This document shows, one piece after another, positions 37,519 through 46,924 of a DNA stretch of 64,000 bases (within the stretch, counting starts at the first letter, position 1; every line of letters starts with the position of its first letter). The notes under the pieces are model-generated. The model did not search any database. It was not told where the DNA came from and saw nothing but the letters and a program-made list of their open reading frames with translations. The translations under genes and the position numbers were made by a program. This DNA comes from Acidovorax sp. FHTAMBA. Lineage in GTDB: Bacteria; Pseudomonadota; Gammaproteobacteria; Burkholderiales; Burkholderiaceae_C. The stretch is from contig NZ_CP152407.1 of assembly GCF_038958875.1 (NCBI RefSeq), positions 1,371,501-1,435,500 of the forward strand, written 5' to 3'.

Positions 37519-38364
37519 CTACATCGCCCAGATTCTTGGCGCCTCCCCCTCCAACCCCCACAACACCTCCCGCCAAGCCACCCGCACCGCCTTGAGCAGC
37601 TTCATCGCAGGCTCCACCTGCGGCGCCAGCACGCGCACCACCACCATGCGGTCGTTGGGGCTGGTGGCGCCTGCGGTGGCTTTAACCTGGGGGTGTTGCT
37701 CCATCACAGCACGTGCGGCGTCCAAGGCCGCATCGCGGCGCGTGCGGTTGAGGGACGTGCCTGCGGCAAAGAACATGCTGGCCATGCAGCGGTGACCTGC
37801 CAGGCCCAAGGGGCTGGTCAGCAGCCGGTCATCGGCGGCGTCGATCACGCCGCGCTCCAGCCAGAGGCCCGGCACTTCCAGGTGCTGGGTGAATCGGCCT
37901 TGGTCAAACGGCTGGCCCGCGTGCGGCAGGCCCAGTGCCGTCACGTCCCAGGCGATGCATTCGGCGCCGGGGGCGAGGTTCAGCGTGAGGTGGTTTTCGG
38001 CGTGGCAGGCGCTGTAGCACAGGGCTTCGAGCGGCAGCCATTCCAGCCGAGCGCCTTCAGCCAGGGTGAGGTGGCTGCGCTGCAAGGCCAGCGGGCCGGT
38101 GGAGCGGTAAAAGCGTGTGGCGCCGGGCGTGGTGACCAGGCCGTGGGCGCCGGGGCCCACGGTGGTGGTGATGTCCAGCGTGTCCCCGCCCACCAGGCCG
38201 CCAGGCGGGTGCACCAGCACGTTGTGGCAGATGCCGTCGCCCTCGGGGTACAGGCTTTGCAGGATGCGCAGCGGCCCGTGGTGTGCATAGCGGGCCACGG
38301 TGCGGGAGCTGCCAGCGGGGGGCTCTGCCGTGTAGTCGAGTTGCAGGCGGGCGTGCCAGGACAT
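37519..38364 (-). CDS. ureD: Urease accessory protein UreD
   Basis: 281 residues. UreD (UreH) is the scaffold that binds apo-urease and channels nickel. Motifs include HPPGGLVGGDTL near residue 64, TTPGATRFYRS near 90 and SPLGLAGHRCMASMFFA near 200. The usual position directly before ureA is not kept: this gene lies about 25 kb from ureA, between an ABC transporter and a dehalogenase gene. It is on the same strand as ureA. The ATG giving MSWHARLQLDYTAEP fits the family start. Confidence 0.93.
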   Translation of the reverse strand: MSWHARLQLDYTAEPPAGSSRTVARYAHHGPLRILQSLYPEGDGICHNVLVHPPGGLVGGDTLDITTTVGPGAHGLVTTPGATRFYRSTGPLALQRSHLTLAEGARLEWLPLEALCYSACHAENHLTLNLAPGAECIAWDVTALGLPHAGQPFDQGRFTQHLEVPGLWLERGVIDAADDRLLTSPLGLAGHRCMASMFFAAGTSLNRTRRDAALDAARAVMEQHPQVKATAGATSPNDRMVVVRVLAPQVEPAMKLLKAVRVAWREVLWGLEGEAPRIWAM

Positions 38365-38506
38365 GGGTGGGGGGCGGTCGATATCAGTGTGAAGGTGCCT
38401 GGGGCCTGGGGCCTGGGGCCAGGTCATCGTGACTGCCCGGTGTGCCCGCTGCCAAGGCGGGCGCGGCACCAGGCGCGGCATCCCAAGGCGCTCAGGATGG
38501 TTGTGG

Positions 38507-39274
38507 TTACTCGCCCTGCGAGCCCCGGTGCGCCCACCCTGTGGTGCGCTTCTCGATGGCGCTGAACAGCTCGTACATCACCATGGCCATGGCGCCCACC
38601 ACCATCAGGCCGGCAAAGGCCAGGCCCATCTGCATGGACGAGCCCGCGCTGATGAGCAGGTAGCCGATGCCTTCATTTGCGGCCGTCATCTCGCTCACCG
38701 TAGTGCCCACAAAGGCCAGGGTGATGGCCACCTTGAGCGAACCGAAGAAATACGGCATGGAGCGGGGCAGGCCCACCTTGGTCAGCACGTCCCAGCGCTT
38801 GGCGCCCAGCACGCGCAGCACGTCTTCCAGCTCGGGCTCCAGCGTGGCCAGGCCCGTGGCGATGTTGACCATGATGGGGAAGAAGCTGATGAGGAAGGCC
38901 GTGAGGATGGCCGGGCCCACGCCAATGCCGAACCACACCACCAGGATGGGCACGAACGCGGCCTTGGGCAGTGCGTTGAACGCGGTCATCAGCGGGTACA
39001 CGGCGGCATAGGCCAGGCGTGAGCTGCCGATGACGAAGCCCAGCAGCACACCTACCCCGATGGCAATGCCAAAGCCCGCCATGGTGACCCAGTAGGTGCG
39101 CCAGGCATGGGCGGCGATCACACCACTGAACTCGACCAGCTGCGTGGCGATGACCCAGGGGCTGGGGAAGAGGTATTCAGGGACGCTGAAGGCCGAGCAG
39201 ATGATCTGCCACAGCAGGATGATGGCCACCAGCAGGATCCACGGTGACCAGCGTTCTACGGTTTTCTTGTGCAT
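38507..39274 (-). CDS. ABC transporter permease (NitT/TauT-type)
   Basis: 255 residues with six hydrophobic helices. It begins MHKKTVERWSPWILLVAII, with LGAKRWDVLTKVGLPRSMP as the ATPase-coupling loop (EAA motif). The family serves sulfonates, nitrate, taurine, riboflavin precursors or pyrimidines. The substrate here is unknown. It is the third gene of a minus-strand operon: binding protein, ATPase, permease. ureD follows after 142 bp. Confidence 0.9.
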   Translation of the reverse strand: MHKKTVERWSPWILLVAIILLWQIICSAFSVPEYLFPSPWVIATQLVEFSGVIAAHAWRTYWVTMAGFGIAIGVGVLLGFVIGSSRLAYAAVYPLMTAFNALPKAAFVPILVVWFGIGVGPAILTAFLISFFPIMVNIATGLATLEPELEDVLRVLGAKRWDVLTKVGLPRSMPYFFGSLKVAITLAFVGTTVSEMTAANEGIGYLLISAGSSMQMGLAFAGLMVVGAMAMVMYELFSAIEKRTTGWAHRGSQGE

Positions 39275-39291
39275 GAAAAATGGAGTGGGCT

Positions 39292-40116
39292 CTATTGCGA
39301 AATGGGTGCACCGACTTTGCGCAGGGCGCCGATGTGGCCCCGCAGCTCGTGCACGATGTCCGTGAATTCCTTGGTGTAGGTGACTTCCAGCTCGCGCGGG
39401 TGGGCAAGCTCGATCTCCTTCTTCACCACAAAGCGGCCCGGGCTCTTGCTCATCACGTACACGGTGTTGGCCAGAAACACCGATTCGCGCAGGTCGTGCG
39501 TGACCAGGATGACGTTGAATTTCTGTTCGGCCTGCAGGTCGCGCAGGATGCACCACAGCTCTTCCCGCGTGAACGCATCCAGCGCTCCGAAGGGCTCGTC
39601 CAGCAGCAGCATCTTGGGTTCGTGGATGAGGGCGCGGCAGATGCTGGCGCGCTGCTGCATGCCGCCCGACAGCTGCCAGGGGAACTTGTCCTCATAGCCC
39701 GCCAGCCCCACCTTTTGCAGCAGCTTGCGGGCACGGTCTTCGTATTCCTTGCGCTTTTGCTTGAAGTTGCTGCGGTAGGGCTCGACGATTTCGAGCGGCA
39801 GCAGCACGTTATTGACCGTGGTGCGCCAGGGAAGCAGCGAGGGCGCCTGGAACGCCATGCCCGAGATCTTCAGGGGCCCGGTCACCAGCTGGCCGTCGAT
39901 CAGGATCTTGCCCATGGACGGCATCTTCAGGCCCGTGGCCAGCTTCATGAAGGTGGACTTGCCGCAGCCCGACGGGCCCACGATGGCAATGAACTCACCC
40001 TGGCGGATCTGCAGGTCGATCGCCTCGACAGCGAAGTGGTTCTGCGCGCGCAGCTCGTCGTTGTAGGCGAGCCAGACATCGCGGAAGTCCACAAAATAGG
40101 AATCAGCAGCCTGCAT
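39292..40116 (-). CDS. ABC transporter ATP-binding protein (NitT/TauT-type)
   Basis: 274 residues. Walker A is GPSGCGKSTFMKLA, the signature is LSGGMQQRASICRAL, Walker B is MLLLDEPFGALD and the switch is THDLRESVFLA. It begins MQAADSYFVDFRDVWLAYND. The gene lies 17 bp before the permease gene and 96 bp after the binding-protein gene, with a palindromic repeat in the latter gap. Confidence 0.93.
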   Translation of the reverse strand: MQAADSYFVDFRDVWLAYNDELRAQNHFAVEAIDLQIRQGEFIAIVGPSGCGKSTFMKLATGLKMPSMGKILIDGQLVTGPLKISGMAFQAPSLLPWRTTVNNVLLPLEIVEPYRSNFKQKRKEYEDRARKLLQKVGLAGYEDKFPWQLSGGMQQRASICRALIHEPKMLLLDEPFGALDAFTREELWCILRDLQAEQKFNVILVTHDLRESVFLANTVYVMSKSPGRFVVKKEIELAHPRELEVTYTKEFTDIVHELRGHIGALRKVGAPISQ

Positions 40117-40130
40117 GAAGAAAATTTGAC

Positions 40131-40190
40131 TAAAAATGGCCGCCAGCGCTTATACGGTAAGCGCAAGCAGCTATAAAAAATATAGTAAAC
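40131..40190 (-). repeat. Palindromic repeat family A, copy 7
   Basis: Reads TAAAAATGGCCGCCAGCGCT then TATACGGTAAGCGCAAGCAG on the plus strand. It lies in the transcript between the binding-protein and ATPase genes, ending about 14 bp upstream of the ATPase start. Confidence 0.85.
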
Positions 40191-40212
40191 GTACCGCGGG
40201 GCGCGGAGCCGT

Positions 40213-41244
40213 TTACTTCTTCGGCAGGATGTTCAGCTCTGCGGCGGGCGGCAGGAAGCTGCCGTTCCACACATCGTCGGCGTTCACGCGCGTCTTGGTG
40301 TTGAACGCGTCCGACACCTGCGAGGCCATCAGCGACAGGCGAGCGGGCTTGACCTGGCCAAAGCCTTCGGCGCGCGCGTCGGCACTGTTGACGACGGTGT
40401 CGATCGCCAGTTGCAGGCGGCGGGTTTCCAGCGGCACGTTGACGATGCCATCGCGCGCTTTCACGTGCTCGATGGACGCTGCCGGATTGGCCAGCACCTC
40501 CTTGGCGCCCTTGGTGAAGGCCGACAGGAAGGCCTTGATGGCGGCCGGGTTCTCCTTGATGAGCTTCGGAGACGCGATGATCACGTTGCCATACAGCTTC
40601 ACGCCAAAGTCGGCATAGGGCAGCACCACCACATCGGCCGCCTTGGCGCCGCGGGCCTCCAGGTTCAGCAGGCTGGTGAAGGTAAAGCCCGTGATGGCGT
40701 CCACGTCGCCCCGCACCAGCATGGTTTCGCGCAGTGGCGGGTCCATGGCGGTCCAGGTCACGGCACCCACGCCGTTGGCTTTCTGGAAGATGGGGAAGGC
40801 ACGGCGGCCGGCGTCAAACACGGGCGCGCCCATCTTCTTGCCCGCCAGGTCGGCGGGCTTGGCAATGCCGCTTTTCTTGAGCGCCATCACCGAGGCGGGG
40901 GTGTTGTTGTAGACCATCATCACCGCCACGGGCTTGTTCTGCGCATCGGGGTTGTTGGCGTGGAATTCCATCACGGCCGCCAGGTCGGCAAAGCCCATGT
41001 CGTACGTGCCCGATGCGACCCGCTGCACGGCGCCGCCCGAGCCGTTGCCGGCGTCCACCGTCACGTCCAGCCCTGCGGCCTTGAAATGGCCCTTGGCCAC
41101 AGGCTGCAGAAACAGCGCTGCAGGGCCTTCAAAGCGCCAGTCAAGCTGGAACTTGATGGGCGTGGGGGTCTGCGCTTGCGCCAGCGAAAAGGTACTGGCA
41201 GCGGCCAGCAGTGCGGCGGTCTGCAGGAACGAACGTTTTTTCAT
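40213..41244 (-). CDS. ABC transporter substrate-binding protein (NMT1/SsuA-like)
   Basis: 343 residues with a Sec signal peptide (MKKRSFLQTAALLAAASTFS, cleaved after AQA). The mature protein begins PTPIKFQLDWRFEGPAALFL, typical of NMT1/THI5-like binding proteins, and has DAGNGSGGAVQRVASGTYDM and LRETMLVRGDVDAITGFTF. Such proteins bind pyrimidine, sulfonate or other N/S compounds; the substrate is unknown. It heads the three-gene transporter operon. Confidence 0.92.
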   Translation of the reverse strand: MKKRSFLQTAALLAAASTFSLAQAQTPTPIKFQLDWRFEGPAALFLQPVAKGHFKAAGLDVTVDAGNGSGGAVQRVASGTYDMGFADLAAVMEFHANNPDAQNKPVAVMMVYNNTPASVMALKKSGIAKPADLAGKKMGAPVFDAGRRAFPIFQKANGVGAVTWTAMDPPLRETMLVRGDVDAITGFTFTSLLNLEARGAKAADVVVLPYADFGVKLYGNVIIASPKLIKENPAAIKAFLSAFTKGAKEVLANPAASIEHVKARDGIVNVPLETRRLQLAIDTVVNSADARAEGFGQVKPARLSLMASQVSDAFNTKTRVNADDVWNGSFLPPAAELNILPKK

Positions 41245-41492
41245 GGGGGCTCCTGTCGGAAAAGGCTGGGGAAGGTGCCGTTGGCACAGCGGGGTGTCGC
41301 CATGGACTCAGCAAAATCGATGCCTGCTTTCGCGCGGACGCGGTCAGGCATGCAGCCATTGTTCCCTGAAGTGGTGCGTCCGGGCATGCAGGGTTTCCCC
41401 ACATGGTGCACGCCCGGGCGGCGGTGCACCACCCGGGGGATACGGCCGGGGCGCAGGCGGGTTGGTTGCCTGCCGCGCCCCTCCCGGCGCCC

Positions 41493-43799
41493 TTACTTGG
41501 GGCGCGCCGCTGCGCTGGCCACGGCCAGGGCCGTCATGTTGAGCACACGGCGCACGGTAGCAGCAGGCGTCAGGATGCAGGCCGTGGCGGCGGCGCCCAT
41601 GAGGATGGGCCCCACCGTGACACCGCCGCTGGTTGTCGTCTTGAGCACGTTGTAGAGGATGTTGGCGGCATCCAGGCTCGGGCAGATCAGCAGGTTGGCC
41701 GAGTCCGTCAGGGTCGAATCGGCCATGTAGGCGCTGCGGATGTTCGGCTCCAGCGCGGCATCGCCATGCAGCTCGCCATCGCACTCGATCTCGGGGTGGG
41801 CTGCCACGAACAGGTCGCGCGCCTCGCGCATCTTGCGGGCCGATGCGCGCTTGGACGAGCCATAGCTCGAATGCGACAGGAAGGCCACCTTGGGCGGGAT
41901 GCCGAAGCGCTGCACCTCCTGCACCGACATCCAGGCGATGTCTGCCAGCTGCTGGGCCGTGGGGTCTTCGTTCACGTAGGTGTCGGCAATGAACAGCGTG
42001 CCCCGGTTGGTCATCAGGGCGTTCAGGGCCGCGTAGTCGCTCACGCCGCTCTGGCGGCCGATGATGCTGTGGATGCGTTCCAGGTGCGTTTCATACGTGC
42101 CCACCAGGCCGCAGATCATGGCGTCGGCATCGCCCAGCTTGACCATCAGTGAGGCAATGATGGTGTTGGAGCGGCGCACGGCGGCCTTGGCCACTTCGGC
42201 CGTTGCGCCATCGCGCTTGAGCAGCTGGTGGTAGTGCTCCCAGTACTGGCGAAAGCGTGGGTCGTCTTCGGGGTTGCAGACCTCCACGTCCTTGCCCAGC
42301 TGCATGCGCAGGCCGGCCTTGGCAATGCGGGCGGCAATCACTGCGGGGCGGCCGATCAGGATGGGCACGGCGATCTTGTCGTCGATGGCCATCTGTGCGG
42401 CGCGCAGGGCGCGCTCGTCTTCACCATCGGCATAGGCCACGCGCTTTTGCGCGTCGGGCAGGGCCTTGGCGGCCATGATGACCGGGCGCATCAGCATGCC
42501 GGTTTGATAGACAAAGCGGGACAGCGTGTCCTTGTAGGCCTCCATGTCCTCGATGGGACGCGTGGCCACGCCCGATTCCGCCGCCGCCTTGGCTACCGCA
42601 GGCGCAATCTTGAGGATCAGGCGCGAATCGAACGGCGTAGGGATGAGGTAGTCGGGGCCAAAGGTCAGCTCTTTGCCCGCATAGGCGCTGGCCACTTCTT
42701 CGCTGATGTCGGCCTTGGCCAGGTCGGCAATCTGGCGCACGCAGGCGAGCTTCATGGCCTCGGTGATCTTGGTGGCGCCGCAGTCGAGCGCGCCGCGGAA
42801 GATGTACGGGAAGCACAGGACGTTGTTCACCTGGTTCGGGTAATCCGAGCGGCCCGTGGCGATGATGCAATCGGGCCGAATGGCCTTGGCCAGCTCGGGG
42901 CGGATTTCGGGCTCGGGGTTGGCCAGCGCCAGGATGATGGGCTTCGGCGCCATGGTTTTCACCATCTCGGCCGTGAGCACGCCGGGGGCCGAGCAGCCCA
43001 GGAACACGTCGGCGCCGTTGACCGCATCGGCGAGCGTGCGGGCGTCGGTCTTTTGCGCGTAGGTGGCTTTCGATTCGTCATAGCCGCCGGGGCGGCCTTC
43101 GTAGATCACGCCCTTGGAGTCGCACACAAAGATGTTCTCGCGCTTGACGCCCAGGCCCACCATCACGTTCAGGCAGGCAATGGCGGCGGCACCCGCGCCC
43201 GACACGGCGATCTTGACCTCGCCGATCTGCTTGCCCACCAGCTCCAGGCCGTTGAGCAGCGCCGCGCTGCTGATGATGGCCGTGCCGTGCTGGTCGTCAT
43301 GGAACACCGGGATGTTCATGCGCTTGCTGAGTTCGCGCTCGATGTAGAAGCACTCGGGCGCCTTGATGTCTTCCAGGTTGATGCCGCCCAGCGTCGGTTC
43401 CAGCGCTGCAATGATCTCGATGAGCTTGTCGGGGTCGCGCTCGGCCAGTTCGATGTCGAACACATCGACACCGGCAAATTTCTTGAACAGGCAGCCCTTG
43501 CCTTCCATCACCGGCTTGGCGGCCAGCGGGCCGATGTCGCCCAGGCCCAGCACGGCCGTGCCGTTGGTGATCACGGCCACCAGGTTGCCGCGCGAGGTGA
43601 AATCGAACGCCTTGGAGGGATCGGCCGCGATGTCCAGACACGGATAGGCCACGCCCGGCGAATACGCCAGCGACAGGTCGCGCTGGTTGGACAAAGGCTT
43701 GGTGGGGGTGACGGCAATCTTGCCCCGGGTGGGGTTGCGGTGGTACTCGCGCGCGGCGTCGCGCAGGGCCTGCTCGGCGGCGGAAATGTTTTGGTTCAT
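41493..43799 (-). CDS. maeB: NADP-dependent malic enzyme with phosphotransacetylase-like domain
   Basis: 768 residues, the length of MaeB-type fusions. The malic enzyme part (to about residue 420) has [38 protein letters not shown] and the NADP fold [13 protein letters not shown]. The C-terminal part (about 440-768) resembles phosphotransacetylase, with [20 protein letters not shown] and [14 protein letters not shown]; in MaeB this domain is regulatory rather than catalytic. It decarboxylates malate to pyruvate with NADPH formation. The start is the ATG giving [20 protein letters not shown]. Confidence 0.95.
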   Translation of the reverse strand: MNQNISAAEQALRDAAREYHRNPTRGKIAVTPTKPLSNQRDLSLAYSPGVAYPCLDIAADPSKAFDFTSRGNLVAVITNGTAVLGLGDIGPLAAKPVMEGKGCLFKKFAGVDVFDIELAERDPDKLIEIIAALEPTLGGINLEDIKAPECFYIERELSKRMNIPVFHDDQHGTAIISSAALLNGLELVGKQIGEVKIAVSGAGAAAIACLNVMVGLGVKRENIFVCDSKGVIYEGRPGGYDESKATYAQKTDARTLADAVNGADVFLGCSAPGVLTAEMVKTMAPKPIILALANPEPEIRPELAKAIRPDCIIATGRSDYPNQVNNVLCFPYIFRGALDCGATKITEAMKLACVRQIADLAKADISEEVASAYAGKELTFGPDYLIPTPFDSRLILKIAPAVAKAAAESGVATRPIEDMEAYKDTLSRFVYQTGMLMRPVIMAAKALPDAQKRVAYADGEDERALRAAQMAIDDKIAVPILIGRPAVIAARIAKAGLRMQLGKDVEVCNPEDDPRFRQYWEHYHQLLKRDGATAEVAKAAVRRSNTIIASLMVKLGDADAMICGLVGTYETHLERIHSIIGRQSGVSDYAALNALMTNRGTLFIADTYVNEDPTAQQLADIAWMSVQEVQRFGIPPKVAFLSHSSYGSSKRASARKMREARDLFVAAHPEIECDGELHGDAALEPNIRSAYMADSTLTDSANLLICPSLDAANILYNVLKTTTSGGVTVGPILMGAAATACILTPAATVRRVLNMTALAVASAAARPK

Positions 43800-44166
43800 A
43801 CGGAAATCCTGGAAGTCCTGGGCGGAAAGCAAAAACAAGGGTACCCGATGGCGTGGCGGGCTGGCATGCACGTTTATGCGTATGCAGCATGGGCCGCAAC
43901 CCCAGGGGCCGCAATGGCACACGGGGCGTGTGGTCACGCAGGTTGTGGCCCGGGGGCGGGCCGGGTAACGGGTTCCTGGCAGCGCGCAGGCGGGACGCTC
44001 GTGGGCGTCGGCCTGGCGTGGGGCGTGGACAGCGGCGGAAGGTGTCGCGGCTGGCGCCATGGAAGCAACGTTCAGGGCCACAGCCTTGATCGAGGCCCGC
44101 AGGATACCGGATTCGACGCCGTGCAGGAGAACGCCACGCGTCACAATCGCCACCGGAGAAACGCCC
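43800..44166. other. Divergent 367-bp region between maeB and glycerate kinase
   Basis: GC-rich intergenic DNA between two divergent starts. It should hold both promoters, but I cannot assign -35/-10 boxes with confidence. No repeat family member or ORF worth calling is present. Confidence 0.4.
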
Positions 44167-45501
44167 ATGACCACCCCTGCACCCGATCCTGCCCGCCAGC
44201 CCGGCGAATTCCTGCAACACCTCTACCGCGTGGCCGTGCGCCGTGCGCTGCCGCTGCACAACACGGCGGCATTCCTGCCGGCGCCACCTACCCCGGAGAG
44301 CGGTGGCCGCACCCTGGTGCTGGGCGCGGGGAAGGCGGGTGGCGCCATGGCGCACGCGGTGGAGGCGCTGTGGCCGGCCGATGCGCCCCTGTCGGGCCTC
44401 GTGGTCACGCGGTACCACCACACGCCGCCGCGGCCTGCGGGGCTGTCGCAGCGCATCGAGGTGGTGGAAGCGGCGCACCCCGTGCCCGACGCGGCAGGGC
44501 TTGCCGCCGCGCAGCGCATGCTGGCGCTCACGCAGGGCCTGACCGAAAACGACCTGGTGCTGTGCCTGATATCGGGCGGCGGCTCGGCCCTGCTCACCTT
44601 GCCGGCCGATGGCCTCACGCTGGAGGAAAAGCAGCGCATCAACCAGGCGCTGCTGGCCAGTGGCGCCGCCATCGACGAGATGAATTGCGTGCGCAAGCAC
44701 CTGTCGCGCATCAAGGGCGGGCGGCTGGCCGCGGCCTGCGCGCCGGCGCGCGTGGTCACGCTCACCATCAGCGATGTGCCGGGCGACGACCCTTCCGTGA
44801 TCGCCAGCGGCCCCACGGTGCCCGACGCCACCACCTGCTCCGATGCGCTGGCGATCCTGGACCGCTATCGCATCGAGGTGCCCGCCGCGGTGCGCTCGGC
44901 GCTCGAAGCCGGCACGCTGGAAACACCCAAGCCCGGCGACGCCGTGTTCGCTGGCCACGCCGTATACCTCATCGCCACGCCCCGGCAGGCGCTGGAAGCG
45001 GCGGCCGAGGCCGCTCGCGCGGCGGGCGTGCAGGCGCACATCCTCTCCGACGCCATGGAAGGGGAATCGCGCGAGGTGGGCAAGGTGCACGCCGCGCTCG
45101 CGCGGGCCGTGGCACAGCATGGCCAGCCCTTCGCGCGGCCCTGCGTGATCCTCTCCGGTGGCGAGACCACGGTCACGGTGCGGCCGCAGCCGCCCGGTAC
45201 ACCCCGGGGGCGGGGCGGCCGCGCGGGCGAGTTTTGCCTGGGGCTGGCACAGGCGCTGCAGGGGCAGCCGGGCGTGTGGGCGGTGGCGGCGGACACTGAT
45301 GGCATTGACGGCGTGGAAGACAACGCCGGTGCCCGTGTGGCGCCCGACACGCTGGCGCGGGCCGAGGCGGCGGGTCTGCGCATCGCCGCCCACCTGGACC
45401 GCAACGACGCCTACGGCTTCTTTGACGCCCTGGGAGATCTGGTGGTGACGGGGCCTACCCACACCAATGTGAATGACTTCCGGGCGATCTTGGTTTTGTA
45501 G
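44167..45501 (+). CDS. Glycerate 2-kinase (MOFRL family)
   Basis: 444 residues. The N-terminal half has LVLGAGKAGGAMAHAVEAL and the phosphate-binding LISGGGSALLTLPADGL; the C-terminal MOFRL domain contains DTDGIDGVEDNAGARV and the final PTHTNVNDFRAILV. Enzymes of this type (GckA/TtuD) phosphorylate glycerate to 2-phosphoglycerate, the last step when glyoxylate from ureides or tartrate is used. The location 180 bp before the allantoin pathway genes fits that role. The ATG giving MTTPAPDPARQPG is chosen. Confidence 0.92.
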   Translation: MTTPAPDPARQPGEFLQHLYRVAVRRALPLHNTAAFLPAPPTPESGGRTLVLGAGKAGGAMAHAVEALWPADAPLSGLVVTRYHHTPPRPAGLSQRIEVVEAAHPVPDAAGLAAAQRMLALTQGLTENDLVLCLISGGGSALLTLPADGLTLEEKQRINQALLASGAAIDEMNCVRKHLSRIKGGRLAAACAPARVVTLTISDVPGDDPSVIASGPTVPDATTCSDALAILDRYRIEVPAAVRSALEAGTLETPKPGDAVFAGHAVYLIATPRQALEAAAEAARAAGVQAHILSDAMEGESREVGKVHAALARAVAQHGQPFARPCVILSGGETTVTVRPQPPGTPRGRGGRAGEFCLGLAQALQGQPGVWAVAADTDGIDGVEDNAGARVAPDTLARAEAAGLRIAAHLDRNDAYGFFDALGDLVVTGPTHTNVNDFRAILVL

Positions 45502-45550
45502 TTGTCAGCGTGTGTTTTTTTGTGGGTGGCAGCAGCTATTTTTTGATGGT

Positions 45551-45612
45551 TTGCCTGTTTTGCGGGCGGGAGCCGGGATGTCGCCCCGGCCTCCGCCCTT
45601 CAATACATGCAC
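45551..45612. repeat. Collapsed TIR element (outer ends only)
   Basis: The sequence GCGGGCGGGAGCCGGG followed directly by CCCCGGCCTCCGCCCTTCAA equals the outer left and right ends of the ~690-bp element joined together. It looks like a deletion derivative or solo hairpin, between the glycerate kinase and M20 hydrolase genes. Confidence 0.6.
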
Positions 45613-45620
45613 GGCGAAGA

Positions 45621-45676
45621 CTATAAAATCGATAGCGCATAACGCTTTATAGGTAAGCGCCTGAGGCGGGTTTTAA
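45621..45676 (+). repeat. Palindromic repeat family A, copy 8 (divergent)
   Basis: Reads ATAAAATCGATAGCGCATAA then CGCTTTATAGGTAAGCGCCT. The arms are weaker than in other copies. Confidence 0.6.
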
Positions 45677-45682
45677 CCAGAT

Positions 45683-46924
45683 CTACGCCATCAAATCATG
45701 CAACGACCGCGCAATCACCTTGGTGGCGCGGCGCAGGTCTTCCAACTGCAGGCGCTCGTCCGCCCGCTTGGCGTGCGACTCCAGCACCGTGCGCGGCCCG
45801 GCGCCGTAGATCACGCCGGGAATCCCACGCTCCACATACAAGCGCACGTCGGTGTACAGCGGCGTGCCCACGGCGGGCACGGGCTCGCCGATCACGGCCT
45901 CGGCGTGTTTCTGGATCGCATCGACCAGCGGTGCATTGCCCGCCAGCGGCGTCATGGCGTTAGCCAGTAGCAGGCGCTTGATGTCCACGCTGATGCCAGC
46001 GCGCTCGCCCGCCGCCTGTTCGATCACGCGGCGGATGGTGGCCTCGACCTCCACCGGGTTTTCTTCGGGGATCATGCGGCGGTCGAGTTTGAACATGACC
46101 TTGCCGGGCACCACGTTGGTGTTGGTGCCGCCCTCGATGCGGCCCACGTTCAGGTAGGGGTGCTTGATGCCCGTGACGTTGGACGTGACCTTCTTGTATT
46201 CGTCGTTCTGCGCGTACAGCGCGTTCAGGATGTGTACCGCGCCCTGCAGCGCGTCCACACCCGTGTGCGGCACGGCGGCGTGGGCCATCTTGCCGTGCAC
46301 GGTCACTTCCATCTGCAGGCAGCCGTTGTGGGCGGTGAGCACTTCGTAGCTGAAGCCTGCGGCGATCATCAGGTCGGGCTTGGTCAGGCCCTTTTGCAGC
46401 AGCCAGCCGGGGCCGAGTTCACCGCCAAATTCTTCGTCGTAGGTGAAGTGCAGTTCCACCGCGCCTTTCGTGGGCTTGGCTATGGCTTCCAGCGCACGCA
46501 CGGCGAAGGTGAACGATGCAAAGTCGCCCTTGCTCACGGCGGTGGCGCGGCCGTACATGGCGCCATCCACGATCTCGGCGCCGTAGGGGTCGTGCGTCCA
46601 GCCCTCGCCGGGGGGCACCACGTCGCCGTGCGCGTTCAGCGCAATGGTCTTGCCGCCACTTCCATACGTGCGGCGCACGATGAGGTTGGTGATGGACTCC
46701 ATGCCGTAGGCCTGCACCTCGGCGGCGGGCACGGCATGTTTTTCGGCTTCGTAGCCAAAGTCCTTGAGCAGCTCTGCCGTGCGTTCGGCATGGGGCGCGT
46801 TGTTGCCGGGCGGTGTGTCGGTGGGCACGCGCACCAGGGCCTGCAGAAAGCGCACTTCCTCGTCAAAGTGCTGGTCGATCCAGGCGTCGAGGGCGGCGTA
46901 CGAGGGCTGTGTGGGTGCGGTCAT
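45683..46924 (-). CDS. M20-family metallohydrolase linked to allantoin pathway
   Basis: 413 residues. M20/ArgE-DapE metal motifs are ALNAHGDVVPPGEGWT, the central FTYDEEFGGELGPGW, and the C-terminal ERGIPGVIYGAGPRT. Its start overlaps the stop of the UraD-AllC gene (ATGA), so it is translationally coupled to it. The neighbouring genes lack a recognised ureidoglycolate-cleaving enzyme, and M20-superfamily enzymes can do this in other organisms, so it could release urea or ammonia from ureidoglycolate. That is inference; a peptide or N-acyl substrate is the other option. Confidence 0.82.
   Translation of the reverse strand: MTAPTQPSYAALDAWIDQHFDEEVRFLQALVRVPTDTPPGNNAPHAERTAELLKDFGYEAEKHAVPAAEVQAYGMESITNLIVRRTYGSGGKTIALNAHGDVVPPGEGWTHDPYGAEIVDGAMYGRATAVSKGDFASFTFAVRALEAIAKPTKGAVELHFTYDEEFGGELGPGWLLQKGLTKPDLMIAAGFSYEVLTAHNGCLQMEVTVHGKMAHAAVPHTGVDALQGAVHILNALYAQNDEYKKVTSNVTGIKHPYLNVGRIEGGTNTNVVPGKVMFKLDRRMIPEENPVEVEATIRRVIEQAAGERAGISVDIKRLLLANAMTPLAGNAPLVDAIQKHAEAVIGEPVPAVGTPLYTDVRLYVERGIPGVIYGAGPRTVLESHAKRADERLQLEDLRRATKVIARSLHDLMA

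Noticed and set aside
42228..45299. 1023-residue plus-strand open frame over maeB and glycerate kinase
   Set aside because: The composition is shadow-like, and the opposite strand or other frame holds the MaeB and MOFRL motifs.
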